Source of the DNA: Mytilus trossulus
Lineage: Eukaryota > Mollusca > Bivalvia > Mytilida > Mytilidae
Assembly (NCBI RefSeq): GCF_036588685.1
Contig: NC_086378.1
Location: 24,963,578-25,027,577, forward strand
DNA: 64,000 nt
Reading direction: 5' to 3'
Each line of letters opens with the position of its first letter. Within the stretch, counting starts at the first letter, position 1. The notes beneath the pieces were generated by a model. The model saw nothing but the letters and a program-made list of their open reading frames with translations, was not told where the DNA came from and did no database searches. Positions 60,100 to 64,000 of this stretch are shown here, piece after piece. Position numbers and translations under genes: made by a program.

Positions 60100-60415
60100 G
60101 AAGTGGGGAATGTGTCAAAGAGACAACAACTCGACCATAGAACAGACAACAGCAGATGGTTTACATATTTCGTATATATAAACCATTATAGTTAAAAGTA
60201 CGGTCAACACGGAGCCTTGGTTCACACCGAACAACAACGGTCTAATATATATGAAAAAGGGGGTAATCGAGAAACGGGAAACACTTATGAACAACATCAA
60301 CAAACAACAAACACTGAACATCATATTCCTGACTTATGAAAGGGGCATCAAATGCAGCGGGTTTAAACATTTTAATAGATACCAACCTTCACCCTTATCT
60401 GAAACACTAAAATTT
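60100..60415 (-). repeat. Dispersed repeat R1, long inverted copy
   Basis: GTCAAAGAGACAACAACTCG, GGTCAACACGGAGCCTTGGT, CACCGAACAACAACGGTC, ATTCCTGACTTATGAAAGGG, GCAGCGGGTTTAAACATTTT. It extends further than the 27320 copy and ends beside the TTC microsatellite. Confidence 0.75.
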
Positions 60416-60424
60416 TGTAACATC

Positions 60425-60425
<1 letters not shown>

Positions 60426-60455
<30 letters not shown>

Positions 60456-60490
60456 CTTCTTCTTCTTCTTCTTCTTCTTCTTCTTCTTCT
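60426..60490 (+). repeat. (CTT)n microsatellite
   Basis: About 21 uninterrupted CTT/TTC triplets. They would read as poly-serine in one frame, which explains a spurious open frame. Confidence 0.95.
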
Positions 60491-61269
60491 ACAGGATCAC
60501 TTTGTAGTTGCACGTATGGCTTGTAGTATGTATTCTTAGTTGCGTTTAAACAGTTATAAGGCTAGTTACCGGACATATATACAGGGGAATTATATATGTT
60601 TACGTAGTAAAATAGTAAAATAGTTCATTCTTGAAAGATAAATGTTGTAAAATAAGTTACTTCACCCACGTTCGCACCGGTAAAAAGAATAACAAACTTG
60701 CAGCATTCAAGTCTAAAATAGTTCACCTTTCACAATATGGATTAAGGATCTAAAAGCTAAAAACACTTTGTATTAATTGAAATGGCTAAAGTCTTTAGTT
60801 GTTTTGAAATAAATTCCTAATTTATTTCGGAGAAAAACTCATTTTACGTAAATGTATGTATGGGCTCTAAACACAATATCACTCTAAAATGAGAGTGGGA
60901 TATCCCTTTTGTACTAAGGTTTCTATGCACGTACAAACAAACTTCCAAAACCACATGTATATGTGTAGTTATGAAATAATTTTGTAAACTTTTTTTAAAT
61001 AGTTATTGATAACGAAATCTCCAAAATCAATAAGCATTTAGCAATTATACATAGATTACGTTTGTTGAATTCTACAACGTCACTACAGATACGGGCATAG
61101 CGCACGAGTTTGTAAATAAACATGCCATGAGACAGGACCAAAGAAACATTGCTATTCAAAAAGGAAAAAAAATACTAGAAGGGAACGAAAATTCTTGTCA
61201 TTTGTCGAGAATTATTTTAAAGAATTTCCTGGTAAATTTATACACTAGTAATTTTGGGGCCCTTTATAG

Positions 61270-61400
61270 CTTGTTGTTCGGTGTGAGCCTAGGCTCCGTG
61301 TTGAAGGCCGTACTTTAACCTATAATGGTTTAATTTTTAAATTGTTATTTGGATGGAGAGTTGTCTCATTGGCACTCACACCACATCTTCCTATATCTAT
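61270..61400 (+). repeat. Dispersed repeat R1 fragment
   Basis: GTTCGGTGTGAGCCTAGGCTCC, ACTTTAACCTATAATGG, CACACCACATCTTCCTATAT. Nearly the same as 6133-6252. Confidence 0.8.
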
Positions 61401-62203
61401 TATATCTAGAAAAGGTAATTTATTGCTGCTTTATAAGAATTATTTAAAGTCAATTCTCTTACATGTATGTATGTATGTATGATTCTTGGTGATTTGAAGC
61501 AAAATATCTTTAAAGGCACTAGTAACTGTTGTAAATGTAGATCATCACTGGTATTTACTTAATCGATTGTTCTTATACTTTGTCAACATGTAGATTTTAC
61601 CATGCTTTTTCCCAGAAATATGATAAAAAGTATGTGTCTGACACTGTGCTATTTTTCAAGCTATAAGTTATTCAAATTCGCCTTATTTAAATATATTGAA
61701 TTTTCAAATGAAGTATGAGAAGATACATGTAGGTTCTATAGTGAGCTTTTATAAAATAAGAATAAAACAGACATTTCATAAGCATTATTTTACAAAAAAA
61801 GATTTATAAAACAATTGTCTCCCTTTATATGGCTAAGTTAAAAACAAAATCATGAATTCAAAAGAAACCAAATATTTTGTATTCGTAGAAAAAGCAATAA
61901 ATCAATATATCACGAATTTCTTTCTGTATCTGATACAGTCTAACACATAAATTGACATTTTGTCTAAAATATATGCCGATTTAAGCAAAGAACTAGACCG
62001 ATTGCGTGATGTTATTATACAATCCAAGATGGCAAGGTTGTCAACAAACTGTCCATGTAGCAGTTTAATCACTTTAGTTCACCGTCGGGGAATATCAGTT
62101 TCAGTAAGTAGATTTCTTTTATCATAACAGAAGAAGGTATCATATGAGTTGCAATACATAAACCATATGAGACGGGTTTTTCAATGTTGATAACTTGGTA
62201 AAC

Positions 62204-62712
62204 GGACAGAAAGTCACAGGACAAAAAGTCACAGGACATAAAGTCACAAATGTGATAGGACAAAAAGTCACAGGACAAAAAGTCACAAACAGTTTTTTTT
62301 ACAATTGTTGGAATATTTCAGAGAAACATCTTTAAATAATTACTTTTTAATACATATATTCATATTAAAGTTAATGAAATTTATCATTTTACTTGAAAAA
62401 TGAAGATTTATTTTATTTTAATCATGCAAAAGACATATTTCTTGGCACTATGAAGCCATTTAAGTGCCAATCTACTTTGACATTTTGTTTTCTTAACAAT
62501 TATTTGATCATCTTTTATATTTTTTTTATAAATTTTGCTTACAAAATTGGGTAATATACAATACTTCAAGAAAAATGCAAAAATGTTTTTTTTAAAATAA
62601 GCATTTGTTATTCAAAGAAAATAATCAGAAAAAATGAATTGTGACTTTTTGTCCTGTGACTTTTTGTCCGTGACTTTTTGTCTGTGACTTTTTGTCCTGT
62701 GACTTTCTGTCC
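62204..62712. mobile_element. TIR element with GTCACAGGACAAAAA word arrays at both ends
   Basis: The left end GGACAGAAAGTCACAGGAC, followed by five or so AAAAAGTCAC(A)GGACA words (62204-62290), is inverse to the right array TGTGACTTTTTGTCC.. ending TGTGACTTTCTGTCC (62639-62712). The roughly 350-bp centre is AT-rich with no gene. Target duplication unclear. Confidence 0.85.
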
Positions 62713-63031
62713 TACATTCGATAACTTAGCCAATACATTGTAAAAACCCTTACCAGCTTATATGTGCAGTTGAGGTCTTCAGTAATTTCTGGAAAGCAAT
62801 TTAAGAAAAAATAGAAATGTTCAGGTGTAATGCTGATTGGAGATCTCGAAGAAATATCTTTTTGTTTGTGTACTTCTAATTGTAATATAAATTGGATTTT
62901 TTCCTTTGATGTTTTGATGAAATAATTTGCTTAAAAAGTGTAATGAGGGAAAAACCATGGTATATTATATGCAAATTGATGTTGTACCATACTTTGCTAA
63001 ATAAATATGCAACTCAACTAGAATCCAAAGG

Positions 63032-63108
63032 AAAAAAGACGGAGTTTCAGCCATGGTTTAACATATTCATTTTTATATTATTCCATGGCTGAAGCTCCAC
63101 CTTTTTTT
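63032..63108. repeat. Hairpin of about 25-bp arms
   Basis: AAAAAAG..GGAG(T)TTCAGCCATGG pairs with CCATGGCTGAAGCTCC..CTTTTTTT around a 26-bp AT-rich loop. Confidence 0.75.
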
Positions 63109-64000
63109 CAAATGTGTCCGCCTCTTAAATATTAAGGAAACTGTTAAACGTACTAAAAGGTCACTGAGATCTTTATTTGTTTTCATTTTATAACAAAAAG
63201 CAATAATTTATTTGTGCCCACATCTTAAGAAACCTTTTTCAAACAATATAGGATTGTTACGAATTCCCCTAATTTTGGAAACAATTATTAAATGTTTCTT
63301 CTTTAAGTTGTGAAAAAAATGAAATGTGAAACTATCATTTCCTTTGCTAAAATCCAATTAAATTTCGATTTAAAAAAGGAGGTACCTATAGAAAAAGGAA
63401 TAAAAATCGGCTGAGAAAAAAACATTTTTTTGCGATCAATTAGGGGAACGTACACTATCTACGCTCCCTGGATCCGCTACTGTTTAAATACAGTGTGTTA
63501 TCATTAAAATTGTGTTTTAATAAATAATATTATAATTGAATTAATAAAATAACAGAAAAAAAGCAGTTTGTACGAAAACTAGAAATGTATAAATATGCAT
63601 TTTTCAATGAGATGAAAATTCTGTAAAATATGATTAATTTGTATAATACCTTGAAAAAAAAAACCCCAAACAATTCTTACAGTCATTAGAATAATTATTT
63701 AATCCTTGTCGCTGGATTCCGGCATTTTTATTTATCTCAGTCTGATGACATTATGAAATTAACTGCGCAAACAATCATACCCGGGAGCAAAATAAAATAA
63801 AAATCGGGAAAATCCGACATTTTCTTTCCATTTTTACAAAACCAGGGGTTCTATTACATGAAATACACAGTCAGAAGATCATACAGGAGGCGCAAAGGTG
63901 ACTTGCGCGAGCTTCCGTTTCATTGGATAAAACTATAATGTGATCAATTTCCAATATTAGTTGAAGGTCTTGAAGCTGTCAATCATTTTATTTATATTAC

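Larger units (their letters stand above)
57476..64000. other. eIF6 upstream region, repeats only
   Basis: The first few hundred bases must contain the eIF6 promoter and 5' UTR; no TATA box or other firm element can be assigned. GCACCGGCAAATT at about 57923 and its near inverse TTTGCCGGTGCCGG at about 59352 may be ends of a larger insert around the inverted MITE. 59370-59660 repeats TTTGACCTTGACATC phrases. No exon of a further gene is recognised before 64000. Confidence 0.5.

Noticed and set aside
60251..60526. Open frame with poly-serine tract
   Set aside because: Serines are the translated CTT microsatellite; the rest is dispersed repeat R1.
62204..62290. Possible CRISPR-like or regulatory short repeat
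   Set aside because: The array has an inverse partner at 62639-62712, which fits a transposon end better.

Overview
The window is AT-rich, intron-rich animal nuclear DNA. Four conserved eukaryotic genes can be rebuilt exon by exon, each with GT-AG introns and matching codon phase. Most of the rest is dispersed repeats. The repeat types suggest a marine bivalve, most likely a mussel of the Mytilus group: a SINE resembling the mollusc/echinoderm core type, several dispersed repeats I recognise from mussel sequence, and many small terminal-inverted-repeat elements. The species call is inference; the gene calls rest on translated exons.

Layout. (1) 341-8723, minus: syntaxin-16, seven coding exons, cut by the window start in the middle of the SNARE motif. 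(2) 14791-23075, minus: a complete VAP (VAPA/VAPB) gene, seven coding exons, 244 aa. (3) 23573-30283, plus: a complete CFAP418 (C8orf37) gene, six coding exons, 179 aa, head-to-head with VAP across 497 bp that must hold both promoters. (4) 30284-44942: a long stretch without genes, containing TTAA-flanked mini-elements and a nested repeat block at 34261-42230. (5) 44943-57475, minus: a complete eIF6 gene, six coding exons, 243 aa, with introns full of transposon-like inserts. (6) 57476-64000: eIF6 upstream DNA, repeats only.

Functions. Syntaxin-16 is a Golgi/endosome Q-SNARE and VAP is the ER contact-site receptor. VAPB and STX16 are also close neighbours on human 20q13, so this is probably an old animal linkage. 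CFAP418 is a cilium/photoreceptor maintenance protein and eIF6 is the 60S anti-association factor. They are independent housekeeping genes, not an operon.

The least ordinary content is the repeat fraction. Several unrelated inserts share one design: CAG-type or inverted ends, 5-6 bp target duplications where visible, and clusters of a short family-specific word just inside the ends. There are also a foldback element with about 300-bp arms, a 148-bp near-perfect hairpin 28 bp after a CFAP418 splice donor, ultra-short palindromes of one sequence family, a 53-bp minisatellite with a 212-bp higher-order period, and an inverted repeat pair bracketing eIF6 exons 1 and 2.
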